A stretch of DNA of 64,000 nucleotides from Methylomagnum ishizawai (GTDB lineage: Bacteria; Pseudomonadota; Gammaproteobacteria; Methylococcales; Methylococcaceae). Shown one piece after another: positions 18,901-26,937 of this stretch (its first letter is position 1; each line of letters opens with the position of its first letter). The position numbers were made by a program, and so were the translations under genes. Location of the stretch: NCBI RefSeq assembly GCF_019670005.1, contig NZ_AP019783.1:3684150-3748149 (forward strand), in the 5' to 3' direction. The notes below the pieces were generated by a model. That model worked only from the letters and a program-made list of their open reading frames with translations. It made no database searches and was not told the DNA's origin.

Positions 18901-19406
18901 GCCAGCTTGGGCACGGCCTTCTTGTCGCCGGGGATCGGCAGGCCGCCCTCGGCGATATGGAACGAACCTTGCGTGGTACGGCGGTCGTTGGCCGGATTGT
19001 GCAAGATGCCCTGCCGCACCCGGTAGCTGGACACGATATCGGACTTGAAGCTAGCGCCATCCGAAGGCAAGGACAATTCCCGCGCCACGCCGTAGCGGTC
19101 CAGGACCAAGGTGCTGGTGGGCAAATGGGCCTGGCCCTCCTCGCCCAGGTCTTCCAGGTAGGCCGCCAGGAAATCCTGGACGCGCCGGTCCACCGGGCAG
19201 AGGTGGTGGGTCAGGAGGCGGTTCTTTTCCCGGTAGCTCTTCAGCAAATCGTGGGCGATGGACATGAATTCGTCGTCGCCGGCCTGGCTGGCGACGGGCT
19301 GCCCGGTGGAGGAAAGCTTGAGGTTGATATAAAGCTGCAAACGCCGACGTTCGGCTTCGGGGTCGTGGGATTGGGTACCCAGACCTAGTGATTGTTCGAT
19401 ATTCAT
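15936..19406 (-). CDS. Large conserved protein; candidate PPi-type PEP carboxykinase
   Basis: 1156 residues from ATG 19406 (MNIEQSLGLG); a longer frame upstream is poor coding sequence. It is cytoplasmic-looking with no membrane segment. A glycine-rich basic loop CTVSGGGKSEISKS lies near residue 485, followed by DDAVIYGPVFVQDFEEDM. A second conserved-looking block, YGYGKKEVKTQISYAANLFG, precedes it. Size (about 130 kDa) and the GGGKSE loop would fit the pyrophosphate-dependent PEP carboxykinases described in Propionibacterium and Entamoeba. These do not resemble ATP or GTP enzymes and are often annotated as hypothetical. This identity is inference from size and loop only. The gene is monocistronic with its own terminator. 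Confidence 0.55.
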   Translation of the reverse strand: MNIEQSLGLGTQSHDPEAERRRLQLYINLKLSSTGQPVASQAGDDEFMSIAHDLLKSYREKNRLLTHHLCPVDRRVQDFLAAYLEDLGEEGQAHLPTSTLVLDRYGVARELSLPSDGASFKSDIVSSYRVRQGILHNPANDRRTTQGSFHIAEGGLPIPGDKKAVPKLAFARLLRSALNPPDELLELPFTANQPEKAKLFLSLLLRPVVCPEIPGVQPEKTMEIRCFAPGNLVSNLDFLESIFGNAGNPNLPENDAALDVEHWTGHTGCILLAPHLTRLTKKELGLPHYDDATPRQRADGMCWQDEAERYNDGNAFKITARDLRGVMVTILADNYYGYGKKEVKTQISYAANLFGLAEEEHAGGALAFQCRNHGEEYGTDSRTREQPDLYSFEKMVERYGDIMEVQAEGYAIDRAHPDLVYVPLDLRMDLRSQTIRWKNAQGEQAIKLRPGKIYMQPHGYRVEMRKHPSAPSWRLIGTDAEGVFCHKPCTVSGGGKSEISKSIDDAVIYGPVFVQDFEEDMALVASIFERDYSNRLKPEFAHEDRDPGRKVLSPERSLGSVIKLLTPTASNTDDYAAWLAAIPSRILSQVFIIKRFYKPEWGEDWRSHFSVDVINGMPGHALKLDGRELEASYLRIGLGKTGNWRTYKVRQDFIAAEKVQMEDDISASVVVSRAVLPNCSPKSSNSSVKLVKNCEYRLFQRPDEAIHRGFDKQTEFDMAQPGNFIANFEPLIGEQLEGIVEDVVEFQKYTDPMRNLLQAAYTEGGQYVVSSANPRLIGGKPSKNPRYLQVRPDIQKPLRTYTAEIGTRLRRQVPLGQPLVNPVNAVLTGRRNNPPEKGIRPLAVFNPIHYQELPELFMDFICSVTGKSPSTTGAGSEGALTKGPFNALRATADLNNALVSFIVTGYAGFSSAAGYIGPNLRVDHDISLLIPEIWARLEEHERDPEFLIRKGYLEPLKDFEYQGRWVQASRLGYRITDRFVSRFMGKIFDNPTVAMDESILKPETQDMAVFVDGVNNIVEAQQQAAQHYLDDGSIEDACPPLKALLHIMATGKYQGKDAHDPEIRALFTRESLLDSDWYRRRLVVKQQRDIARWERHCQDLRAFLALESHRDVAQELDIPGRLGKAESMLEQARAPAYLDSLKGTIGADLLAAYPTA

Positions 19407-20156
19407 GGATTTAAACCTTGGTTTAGGATGGACCGGGGCGCGCAGTTTACAGGCTCCTGCCGCGAGCCGCACACCGCCCTTATGCAAGAAGCCAGCCGCC
19501 AGGCGGAACGCCGCGCCATCCGGGCGGTTCCGGCGGGCCAAGCCCGCCGGGAAGATCCGCTTCCGGGCGGGCCGTAGCGGAATGGCACGATCTTGGTGCT
19601 TGGCTCCGTCGGCCCCGCCCATCCGCCTCCCGGCCCTCGCGACCGCTTTAGGATCATTGTCATATTGGGTCGATATAATACAATCAATAACCCAACACCA
19701 ATACACAAAAATACCCAGGATAAATAATCAATAAATTTGGCATTTTAAAAAGCACATATACCCATAACTGCTCGATTTCATCTCCTCGGAGATTTTCCCA
19801 GGGTCCGCGCTGCCGCCATCACCGGCTCTAAGCCTAGGCAATCTTGTTATAAGCCAAAGCGCCCCGCATTGACGGTGGATATGCGTGATATAAAGCAAAA
19901 ACATCGCGCTATATCGCCGCGACATTTTGACATATCCCCAACCCCCGATGATGGGCTATTATTTGATTTTCCCCGGCATCGGTTTAGGACGGAAATAGCG
20001 GACCCCCGGCGAATCCCACCATGGCCCCCCACCCACCCGCATGAACTTGTCACCCGATTCATAGCAAGCGCAAGAAACTGTTTCCCCGTTGTGATGTCAC
20101 AGCAATACCCGGTTCAATCCCAACCGGAACCACCCGCAGCAGAAGGAGAGAGAGAA
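19407..20156. other. 750-bp intergenic region, AT-rich core
   Basis: Separates two divergent genes. Positions about 19650-19780 are strikingly AT-rich for this genome and contain GATATAATAC and several A/T tracts, a plausible H-NS target. The remainder holds only frames without coding character. I could not fix a convincing -35/-10 pair. Confidence 0.5.
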
Positions 20157-20399
20157 GTGTCAGGAAATCATCTGCCCACCGCCCGCGAAGGGCGGCCATC
20201 GACCATGGCCCCGGATCGTCTCGCCCCCAACCCATTCCAGCTCTATTTCCGGCTCGACGACAAGACCGGCCGCAAGGATTGGTTCTTCACGGCGGGCTCC
20301 CAGGTTTTCGGCCCGTTCCGCTCCTTCGCGGAAGCGGACGAGGAACTCGCCGAATGCCGGGCCATCAACCGGCACCCGGTGGCAACCTGGGACCGCTAG
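20157..20399 (+). CDS. Small hypothetical protein
   Basis: 80 residues from a GTG at 20157, chosen because AGAAGGAGAG sits about 8-10 bp upstream; an alternative ATG at 20205 would give 64 residues. The core FQLYFRLDDKTGRKDWFFTA with GPFRSFAEADEELAECRA looks like a compact beta-hairpin plus helix. No family is recognised. It is followed 16 bp later by a strong terminator, so it forms its own transcription unit. Confidence 0.65.
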   Translation: MSGNHLPTAREGRPSTMAPDRLAPNPFQLYFRLDDKTGRKDWFFTAGSQVFGPFRSFAEADEELAECRAINRHPVATWDR

Positions 20400-20415
20400 G
20401 CACGCCGGACGCGAC

Positions 20416-20474
20416 AAGGCCCGGCCCGTCCCCCCGCTGTGTACGGGAAGACGGGCCGGGCCTTCGGCTTTTTC
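20416..20474 (+). terminator. Strong rho-independent terminator
   Basis: A 15-bp perfect stem AAGGCCCGGCCCGTC/GACGGGCCGGGCCTT (20416-20430 with 20450-20464) is followed by CGGCTTTTTC on the plus strand. It ends the small gene at 20157-20399 and lies just beyond the stop of the opposing caspase-like gene. On that strand it may also act as a 3' barrier although the T-run is poor. Confidence 0.85.
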
Positions 20475-20486
20475 CGGGCGGGTGGA

Positions 20487-23066
20487 TCAGGCGTTTCCGG
20501 GCACGAAGAAGAACGGGCTGCCTTCGTGCCCGGCGTGCTGGAGCGGGGCGTATTGCGGCGATTGCCGGAACCCGGCCTTGGACGCCGCGCCCTGGACCTG
20601 CCCCGCCACCGAGCGGAACACATCGTAATCCTCCAGCACCCGCTGGTTGCTACGCAGCACACCCAGGAAGGCGTTGGCGAACACCGAATGCCCGCCGCCG
20701 CCCTGGTCCAGCACCGGCTGCACCCCGCCCGAGGTCAGCACGGTACGCGCCTTGCGGCCCGCCATCACCTTCAGCCATTTGGCCCGCTTGTCGGGGTCCA
20801 TGCCGTCCGGGAGCTTGGCCACCGCCGAGCCGGTCATCGCCCCGGAATAACAGGAATCCGCCACCACCATCACATGGCGGGCCGGCAGGATGCCGATGAA
20901 ATCGGTGATGCTCTGGCTGGAAATCCAGTTGGCGGGATTGCCCACCTCCGCATCGGTGGGCAGCCAATAGGCTTGCTGGGTGGCCTTGTCGATCTCGCCG
21001 TGGCCGGCGTAATAGATCAGCAGGTTGTCGTCGGGGGTCAGCCTTTTATGGATCTCGTTGAGCGCGGTCATGATCTGGTGGCGGTTGGCGTTCAACAGCA
21101 GCTTGGTGTCGAAGCCATAGCGCTCCCTCAGCACCACGTCCAGGCTCTTGGCGTCGTTGGCCGGGGTTTGCAGGGCCGGATAGGCGGTGTAGGTCTGGTT
21201 GCCGATGATGAGGGCGTAGAACTTGCCGAATTTCACATCGCCCGGTTGGTCGATGCCGCCCGGATTGGCCGTGGCCGGTGCCGGGGTGGCGGCGGGCGCC
21301 CCGGCGGCGACCAGGCTCAGGTCGAGGTGGGAAGTCTGGTTCCGCTGGTCGGTGGCGGTGATCTTGACCGTGGTCTCGGCCCCGTTCAGCGTGGCGGGGA
21401 AGCGGAACAGGCCGGCGGCGTCGGGCGTGACCGGCTGGTCGTTGACCCGCAGGGATTTGAGTTGATCCGGGGCTTGCACCTTGCCGACGATATCCTTGGC
21501 ACCGAGCCCGACCTGGACCACCTTCATGCCGCGGGTCAGGGTCGCGGGCGGCTCGATGATCTCGATGCCGGGGCCGGCCTCGGCCAGCTGTATGGGCGGT
21601 TCCTTGGCCTGTAGCGCCAGCCGTTGCGCCTCGTCCTTCAAGCCGGTGATTTCCTTGGCCTGGGCCTGGAGTTCGGCCTTGCGGCGGTCGATCTCGGTCC
21701 GGTCCGCGCCGCCCTGGCCGGGGCGGGTCAGGAGCGTGGTCAGTTCGGCGGAGCTTTTGCGGTATTGCTCCAGCTTGGCGTTGAGGGCGTTCTCGGTGGA
21801 GGCCAGTTGCTCGCGGGCCGGATTGGCCGGGGCGGCGGCTTGGGCGGTGGTCGCGGCCTTGGCGGTCGCCTGCGCCGCCGCCAATTCCTTGCGCATCTTG
21901 CCGCGCTCCTTGTCGAAGGACGCCGCCATCTTGTTGACGCTGGCCTGTTGGGCCTTGAGCTGGGTTTCCTTGCGCTTCAACTCGGCTTCGAGTTCGCGGA
22001 CCTTGGCATCGTCCCCGGCGGGCGCGGAGACTTTTTGCTGGGCCAGACGCTCGCGGAGTTGTTCCAGTTCATCCTGGGATTTGCGCAGTTGCTCCTGCTG
22101 GTCCAGCAAATCCTGGCGGGTGGCGTCGAGTTGGGCGCGGAGCCGCTCGGCCTCGCGGCGGCTTTGGTCGGCGGCGAGCTTATAGGTTTCCAGTTCGCGC
22201 CGTTGCTCGGCCCCGAGTTGCCCGGCTTGATCGGCGCTTTGGCGCTTGGCGGCGTCGAGTTGCGCCCGCAATTGCTCGGCTTCCTGCTGGCTGCGCTCGG
22301 CGGATTGGCGCAGGGCTTCGATTTCCCGCTGTTTCTGGGCCGCGCCCGCGCCCTTTTGCTGCTCGACCGCGGCGAGCCTGGCCCGGAGTTCCTGGGCTTC
22401 GCGTTGGCTGCGCTCGGCGTCCAGGCGGAGTTGGTCGAGTTCCTCGCGGGAACCCCCGGCCTCCTGGGACTGGCTTTGCTGCTGCAAGGTCGCGGGCGCG
22501 GTGGGCGCTGCGGCGAACTGGAGTCCGGCCCCGTCCAGCCCCGACGCCTTGCCATACCATTGGGCGGCGGCGGCGGCGTCCTTGGGCACGCCCAAGCCCT
22601 TTTCGTACATCGCGCCCAGGTTGACCTGGGCCTGGGCGTTGCCCTGGGCGGCGGCTTTGCGGTACCAATCGGCGGCGGCCCGGTAATCGGGGGCCTGGCC
22701 CAGGCCCTTCTCGTAAATCTGGCCCACGTAGAGCTGGGCCGTGGCGTCGCCTTCCTCGGCCTTGGACCGCCAGACCTTGAGGGCGCTGGCGTAATCGGCG
22801 CGGTCGTAGGCCACGTATTCGCCGCCCCGGACCTCGCAATCGGCCTCGGTGGTGCGGATCGGGCGGCGGCCGCTGAGATAGGTCATTTGCGAGCCCAGCT
22901 TGCGCAACTGGCCGGGCAGGAGGCAATCGACCACGTTGAGCTTGTCCACATCCTCGATATAGCCTTCCACGGCCCTGGCGGCGGACGCCTCCGGGGCGGG
23001 GGGCTGGGTGGCGCAGCCGACCAGCAAGGCCGTGGCGACGGCGAAAGCCAGGGTGGTTTTATTCAT
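20487..23066 (-). CDS. Caspase-family (C14) lipoprotein with Sel1 repeats and long coiled coil
   Basis: 859 residues. A signal peptide with lipobox ALLVGC makes it a lipoprotein. Residues about 95-180 hold two or more Sel1/TPR-like repeats (AQLYVGQIYEKGLGQAPDY, AQVNLGAMYEKGLGVPKD). Residues about 200-480 form a long Q/E/R/A-rich coiled coil. A beta-rich domain follows (about 500-590). The C-terminal caspase-fold peptidase domain carries the dyad His689 in YYAGHGE and Cys739 in ADSCYSGAM. The predicted site is the periplasmic face of a membrane. Bacterial caspase-like proteases act in stress, development or death pathways; the partner here is unknown. The gene follows a hydrolase lipoprotein gene by 35 bp. 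Confidence 0.88.
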   Translation of the reverse strand: MNKTTLAFAVATALLVGCATQPPAPEASAARAVEGYIEDVDKLNVVDCLLPGQLRKLGSQMTYLSGRRPIRTTEADCEVRGGEYVAYDRADYASALKVWRSKAEEGDATAQLYVGQIYEKGLGQAPDYRAAADWYRKAAAQGNAQAQVNLGAMYEKGLGVPKDAAAAAQWYGKASGLDGAGLQFAAAPTAPATLQQQSQSQEAGGSREELDQLRLDAERSQREAQELRARLAAVEQQKGAGAAQKQREIEALRQSAERSQQEAEQLRAQLDAAKRQSADQAGQLGAEQRRELETYKLAADQSRREAERLRAQLDATRQDLLDQQEQLRKSQDELEQLRERLAQQKVSAPAGDDAKVRELEAELKRKETQLKAQQASVNKMAASFDKERGKMRKELAAAQATAKAATTAQAAAPANPAREQLASTENALNAKLEQYRKSSAELTTLLTRPGQGGADRTEIDRRKAELQAQAKEITGLKDEAQRLALQAKEPPIQLAEAGPGIEIIEPPATLTRGMKVVQVGLGAKDIVGKVQAPDQLKSLRVNDQPVTPDAAGLFRFPATLNGAETTVKITATDQRNQTSHLDLSLVAAGAPAATPAPATANPGGIDQPGDVKFGKFYALIIGNQTYTAYPALQTPANDAKSLDVVLRERYGFDTKLLLNANRHQIMTALNEIHKRLTPDDNLLIYYAGHGEIDKATQQAYWLPTDAEVGNPANWISSQSITDFIGILPARHVMVVADSCYSGAMTGSAVAKLPDGMDPDKRAKWLKVMAGRKARTVLTSGGVQPVLDQGGGGHSVFANAFLGVLRSNQRVLEDYDVFRSVAGQVQGAASKAGFRQSPQYAPLQHAGHEGSPFFFVPGNA

Positions 23067-23101
23067 GTGGCGAATTCTCCGCTGGGGATCTGCAAACGCG
23101 C

Positions 23102-23965
23102 TTATTCATGGTGGGGGAGGGCCGGGCCGGGTTCCAGCCGCTTTAGGATAAGCCCCCATTCCGCCTCCCAACAACAGCCGTGGCCCATTTTCGGCAATAT
23201 TACCCAGTTTCCCGGTGAACGGTTGCGGGCGATGGGCGCGAATACCTGGGGCGGGATAACCGGATCGTCCGCGCCGAGATAATGGTATTCCGCCACCACG
23301 GGGGCCAGGTCGGCGGGATTGAGGGAACCGGCCAAGGGGCTATAGCCGTGATAGGCGGTCCAGGCGGCGCTATCCAGGTTGCCGGCCACAGTGACCAGGG
23401 CCAGGGTGCCGGGCAGGCGCGGGGCCAGGAGGACCGCCAAGGCCCCGCCGCCGCTGTGGCCGAACAAGCGGAGCCGCCGGAAACCCCGCGCCCGGACGAA
23501 GCCGCGCAAACCCGCCGCGAGCGCCTCCACCACCTCCGGCCCATAACGGCGGTCGGTCCACAGCGCCGGGGAACAGCCCGCGTCCTGGGCATGGCCGTGA
23601 TAGCAAGGCCGTCCCAGATACAGGGCCGGGGCCGGGTCCAAGGCCATCAATCGCAACATCAAAGGATGGCGCGGCGTGGGGTCTTGGGCGATGCGCCAGC
23701 GCGATTCCCAAGGCGTGCCATCGCCTTCCAAATAGACATGCAGGACCGGATTCGGGACGGCGGCGGGCTTGTAGAACGCCGCCAGCCGGAAACCCCCGCC
23801 CTCCAGGGACAAGGCCTGGAAACCCGCCGCCGCCGCCATGGCGTAAACCCGCCCGGCCGGGGAGGCGCAACCCGCCAGCACGGCGCACAGCGCCGACAGC
23901 GTCCAGGCTCGGACCCATCTCCAGCGCAATTTCCGCGCAACCCAAACGGGGCGGACCTGTGTCAT
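23102..23965 (-). CDS. Alpha/beta-hydrolase lipoprotein
   Basis: 287 residues. A basic N-terminus and hydrophobic segment end in a lipobox CAVLAGC (Cys near 33). The nucleophile elbow is FGHSGGGAL (GxSxG). A late histidine in PKMGHGCCWE and an acidic residue in YLGADDPVIPP complete a plausible catalytic triad. The oxyanion region is VYLEGDGTPW. The substrate is unknown; esterase or polymer hydrolase is likely. It is read just before the caspase-like lipoprotein on the same strand, so both may be exported together. It is divergent from the FHA gene with 99 bp between starts. Confidence 0.8.
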   Translation of the reverse strand: MTQVRPVWVARKLRWRWVRAWTLSALCAVLAGCASPAGRVYAMAAAAGFQALSLEGGGFRLAAFYKPAAVPNPVLHVYLEGDGTPWESRWRIAQDPTPRHPLMLRLMALDPAPALYLGRPCYHGHAQDAGCSPALWTDRRYGPEVVEALAAGLRGFVRARGFRRLRLFGHSGGGALAVLLAPRLPGTLALVTVAGNLDSAAWTAYHGYSPLAGSLNPADLAPVVAEYHYLGADDPVIPPQVFAPIARNRSPGNWVILPKMGHGCCWEAEWGLILKRLEPGPALPHHE

Positions 23966-24064
23966 AGCGGGTTTGTGGATTCGGTTTAAACTTGTAGTCT
24001 ATCCAGGCGACGGCGATGTAGACCCGCCTCCCCCACCACAAGCAGTCATTCAATCAGAACAACA

Positions 24065-24952
24065 ATGCCGATGCTGCTGCTCCTGAACGTCCTCACCTGG
24101 CGGGGCGGGCCACCCCAGAGCGCCCTTTCCCATTTATTCGACACGGCGGGCGGTTCCATCGGGCGCTCGTCCAGCAACCAACTGCGGCTCCCGGACCCCG
24201 AGGGCTTCATCTCCCGCAAGCACGGCAGCATCGCCTACCAGGACGGCGACTACCGTTATACCGACACCAGCAGCGGCGGCACCTATTTCGCGACCCGCAA
24301 CCTCCTGTTGGAACAAGATACCCTGGCCCTGCGCCCAGGCGATATCCTCCGCATCGGCGATTATGAAATCGCCGTTGCATTGCTGCCCGATGCGGAAACC
24401 GGCTCCAAACCCGACCGGCCCAACCCGGACTTGTTCCAGGAGTTCCTGGAAGGCGCGGGGCTGGACCTCCGCCACCGCTTCAAGCCGGAAGACCTGCCCG
24501 GACTCATGCGTGCCTTGGGCGCCCTGTTCCGTCCCCTGGCCGAAGCCGCCCTGGCCCCCTCCCCCCTCCATCCCGGCCCGGCGGCGGACGCCACCGATCC
24601 CGCCGCCCAATCCGCCTGCCTGGACGCCGCGCTCGAACACCTGCTGCTGCCCGGTCCCGGCGCGGCCACCGACCCGCTCGACGCCCTGCTCGACCGCCTC
24701 GAGGACGCCGCCCACCAAAAGCTGGCCCTGCACGCGGCCCTACAGGCGGAACTGGCCGTGGCCCTCCGGCGCTTCGACCCCGACGGACTCGCCCGGATCG
24801 GCGGCGACCCGGACCCGGCGCGGTGCTGGGAAACCTTCCGCACAGCCTATCCGGGCTTGGCCAAGGACATCGCGCAAAATTTCCTGGGCGCGGAATTCGT
24901 CAAGACCTACCAGCGGCAATTACGCCTGCTACGCACGGTCAAAGGACGCTAA
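24065..24952 (+). CDS. FHA-domain protein, TagH-like
   Basis: 295 residues. The N-terminal FHA domain (about 8-105) has the phosphothreonine-binding pattern GGSIGRSSSNQLRLPD, FISRKHGSI and the following TSSGGTYF. After a proline-rich linker the C-terminal half ends in KDIAQNFLGAEFVKTYQRQL, the helix typical of type VI secretion TagH/Fha proteins. Such proteins bind a phosphorylated partner and are switched by a PpkA kinase and a PppA phosphatase. A PP2C phosphatase gene follows after 174 bp, matching that module, but no kinase or secretion gene is in the window. Confidence 0.8.
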   Translation: MPMLLLLNVLTWRGGPPQSALSHLFDTAGGSIGRSSSNQLRLPDPEGFISRKHGSIAYQDGDYRYTDTSSGGTYFATRNLLLEQDTLALRPGDILRIGDYEIAVALLPDAETGSKPDRPNPDLFQEFLEGAGLDLRHRFKPEDLPGLMRALGALFRPLAEAALAPSPLHPGPAADATDPAAQSACLDAALEHLLLPGPGAATDPLDALLDRLEDAAHQKLALHAALQAELAVALRRFDPDGLARIGGDPDPARCWETFRTAYPGLAKDIAQNFLGAEFVKTYQRQLRLLRTVKGR

Positions 24953-25042
24953 CCCCCGCGCGGCGGCGGCCCGGCCCGCTTACTGGCGCGGCGCAATGTC
25001 CGCTATAGTTAGCACAGGTGGCGGACGCGGCCTTAGGAGATA

Positions 25043-25063
25043 CCGCCGTCCGCTGGACGGCGG
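25043..25063 (+). promoter_or_regulatory. Hairpin in leader of the phosphatase gene
   Basis: Perfect 9-bp stem CCGCCGTCC/GGACGGCGG with loop GCT, 63 bp upstream of the PP2C start. No T-run follows, so it is not a classical terminator; it may be an mRNA leader element or a processing site. Confidence 0.3.
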
Positions 25064-25126
25064 CTTGAAGGAGGATGGCCGGGTTGCCGCCAGCCAGGGC
25101 CGGGAACCGAGCAAAGAGGATAGCCT

Positions 25127-25939
25127 ATGAAAATCAAACACCTGTTCGGTTTCACCAATCAAGCCAAGGCGGGCAAGCCCCCGGCGGCGGACGCGGCCAT
25201 CCCGCCCCAGCCGGTGCGCTGGCATTCCCACGGACTCACCGATGTGGGACATCGCCGCAAGATCAACGAAGACGCCTTCCTGGCCCGCCCGGATATCGGC
25301 CTGTGGATGGTGGCGGACGGCATGGGCGGGCACCAGGCCGGGGATGTCGCCAGCAACGCCCTGGTCCAAGCCTTGGCCACCCTCGAAGCCGCCGCCGAAC
25401 TCGACACCCAAGCCGCGCGGGTCAAACAAGGCATCGAAGAGGTCAACCGCCATCTGCACCGGCTGGCGGCCGAATCCAGTTCCGGGCAGATCATCGGCAG
25501 CACGGTGGTGGCCCTGGTGGCCAAGGGACTGCGCTGCGAGGCTTTCTGGGCCGGCGACAGCCGCCTCTACCGCTACCGCGACGAGCGGCTCGAACAACTC
25601 AGCACCGACCATTCGCTGACGGACGAATTGGTGCGGGCCGGGCTCATGACCCCCGAGGAAGCCTCCGCCGAAGGCGGGACCAATATCATCACCCGCGCCG
25701 TCGGCGCGGAATCCCGGCTGGAGCTGGACAGCCTCCGTTTCGAGGCCGCGCCGGGCGATCTCTATCTCCTATGCAGCGACGGCCTGGCGAAGGAACTCGA
25801 CGACGGCGAGATCGCCCGCCACCTCGCCGCCGCCGACCTCGCCGCCGCCACCAAAGCCCTGATCGACGCCACCCTCGCCCATGGCGGGCGCGACAATGTC
25901 ACGGTGGTGCTGATCCGCCCCGAGCCCATCCCCGCTTGA
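25127..25939 (+). CDS. PP2C-family serine/threonine protein phosphatase (PppA/Stp-like)
   Basis: 270 residues. The metal-binding motifs of bacterial PP2C are all present: NEDAFL near residue 45, VADGMGGHQAGD, GDSRLYRY, CSDGL and RDNVTVVLI. The enzyme is soluble and Mn/Mg-dependent, removing phosphate from Ser/Thr. It has an N-terminal extension of about 30 residues before the domain. It follows the FHA gene on the same strand, and the pair resembles the threonine-phosphorylation control module of type VI secretion. No matching kinase is visible, so the substrate and kinase must be encoded elsewhere. Confidence 0.9.
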   Translation: MKIKHLFGFTNQAKAGKPPAADAAIPPQPVRWHSHGLTDVGHRRKINEDAFLARPDIGLWMVADGMGGHQAGDVASNALVQALATLEAAAELDTQAARVKQGIEEVNRHLHRLAAESSSGQIIGSTVVALVAKGLRCEAFWAGDSRLYRYRDERLEQLSTDHSLTDELVRAGLMTPEEASAEGGTNIITRAVGAESRLELDSLRFEAAPGDLYLLCSDGLAKELDDGEIARHLAAADLAAATKALIDATLAHGGRDNVTVVLIRPEPIPA

Positions 25940-25984
25940 TTCCACCCCGCGGCCCTGGCGCCGCCCTTGCCCCGAGGCCATCCG

Positions 25985-26458
25985 ATGCATCCAGAAGCCC
26001 GTCCCCCTTTGCCGCCCTTCACCCGTGAAACCGCCGTCCAAAAGGTCCGCATGGCCGAGGACGCCTGGAACAGCCGCGACCCGGCGCGGGTGGTCCTGGC
26101 CTACACGGCCGATAGCCAATGGCGCAACCGCGCCGAATTCCCGCAAGGGCGCGAGCAAATCGCCCGGTTCCTGGCCCGCAAATGGGCGCGCGAACTGGAC
26201 TACCGGCTCATCAAGGAATTGTGGGCCTTCGAGGGCCACCGTATCGCGGTGCGCTTCGCCTACGAATGGCACGACGACGCCGGGAATTGGTACCGCTCCT
26301 ACGGCAACGAGAACTGGGAATTCGACGAACACGGCCTCATGGCCCGGCGCTATGCCAGCATCAACGACCTGCCCATCCCGGAATCCGAGCGCAAATTCCA
26401 TTGGCCCCAAGGCCGCCGCCCAGACGGCCATCCCGGCCTGGGCGAACTCGGACTCTGA
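25985..26458 (+). CDS. DUF1348 / NTF2-like family protein
   Basis: 157 residues from ATG 25985 with GAGG upstream; a TTG start 18 bp earlier is possible. It matches the DUF1348 branch of the SnoaL/NTF2-like fold: [20 protein letters not shown], the RNRAEF strand, [33 protein letters not shown] and [11 protein letters not shown]. These are small cone-shaped alpha+beta proteins with a central pocket, and no activity is established for this branch. It lies 45 bp after the phosphatase gene and may be cotranscribed. Confidence 0.85.
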   Translation: MHPEARPPLPPFTRETAVQKVRMAEDAWNSRDPARVVLAYTADSQWRNRAEFPQGREQIARFLARKWARELDYRLIKELWAFEGHRIAVRFAYEWHDDAGNWYRSYGNENWEFDEHGLMARRYASINDLPIPESERKFHWPQGRRPDGHPGLGELGL

Positions 26459-26551
26459 GCCGCGCTCGACGACGGAACCCCGCCCGTTATCATCCGGTAA
26501 ACAATCCACTCCCGGAATGCGCCCCCATCGGCCCGGCACGCGGGGCATAAT

Positions 26552-26579
26552 GGGGCTATCGGTCCCATCCCATAGCCCC
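26552..26579 (+). promoter_or_regulatory. Hairpin before the 26593 gene
   Basis: 8-bp stem GGGGCTAT/ATAGCCCC ending 13 bp before the ATG of the next gene. It would overlap the place where a ribosome site is expected, so it could limit translation. There is no T-run. Confidence 0.3.
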
Positions 26580-26592
26580 GGCACCCATCCCG

Positions 26593-26913
26593 ATGAACCA
26601 CGTCAATTCCTTGATCCGCCTGATCGACCAGGGCCTCTCGACCCAGGTCATGTTGAACGACGGCAGTATGCTCCCGCGCTTCCGCCCGCACGACCTCATC
26701 GCCCGCGGCAGCCCGCAAACCGGGGTGGTCGTGGTGCGCGGGACGGTCTGTCCCGACGATGGCGCGCCGGAAGACCGGGTCATCCCGCTCTGCGATATCT
26801 GCGGGGTGTTCAGCGAACGGCCCCGGCAGGCCCATCCCATCGACCCGGCCTTCCCGCTCCGCAATCCGGTCCCGAGGGGCTGGACCACGCTCCGCGCCCG
26901 CCAGCCGGGCTGA
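26593..26913 (+). CDS. Small hypothetical protein
   Basis: 106 residues, opening MNHVNSLIRLIDQGLSTQVM, with two cysteines in PLCDICG. I recognise no family. The central strand-rich part (GVVVVRGTVCP) and lack of signal peptide suggest a small cytoplasmic protein. It precedes another unknown gene by 24 bp on the same strand, so the two may form an operon. Coding support is the third-position GC bias and absence of a better overlapping frame. Confidence 0.5.
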   Translation: MNHVNSLIRLIDQGLSTQVMLNDGSMLPRFRPHDLIARGSPQTGVVVVRGTVCPDDGAPEDRVIPLCDICGVFSERPRQAHPIDPAFPLRNPVPRGWTTLRARQPG

Positions 26914-26937
26914 GCGCCCCAGCCCCGGAACCGCGCC

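Noticed and set aside
15873-19388. 1171-codon open frame on the plus strand
   Set aside because: Exact antisense shadow of the 1156-residue gene. That gene has a terminator, a plausible start and real protein features; this frame has none.
24065-25939. Calling a type VI secretion locus
   Set aside because: Only the FHA and phosphatase genes are present; no structural secretion gene is in the window.
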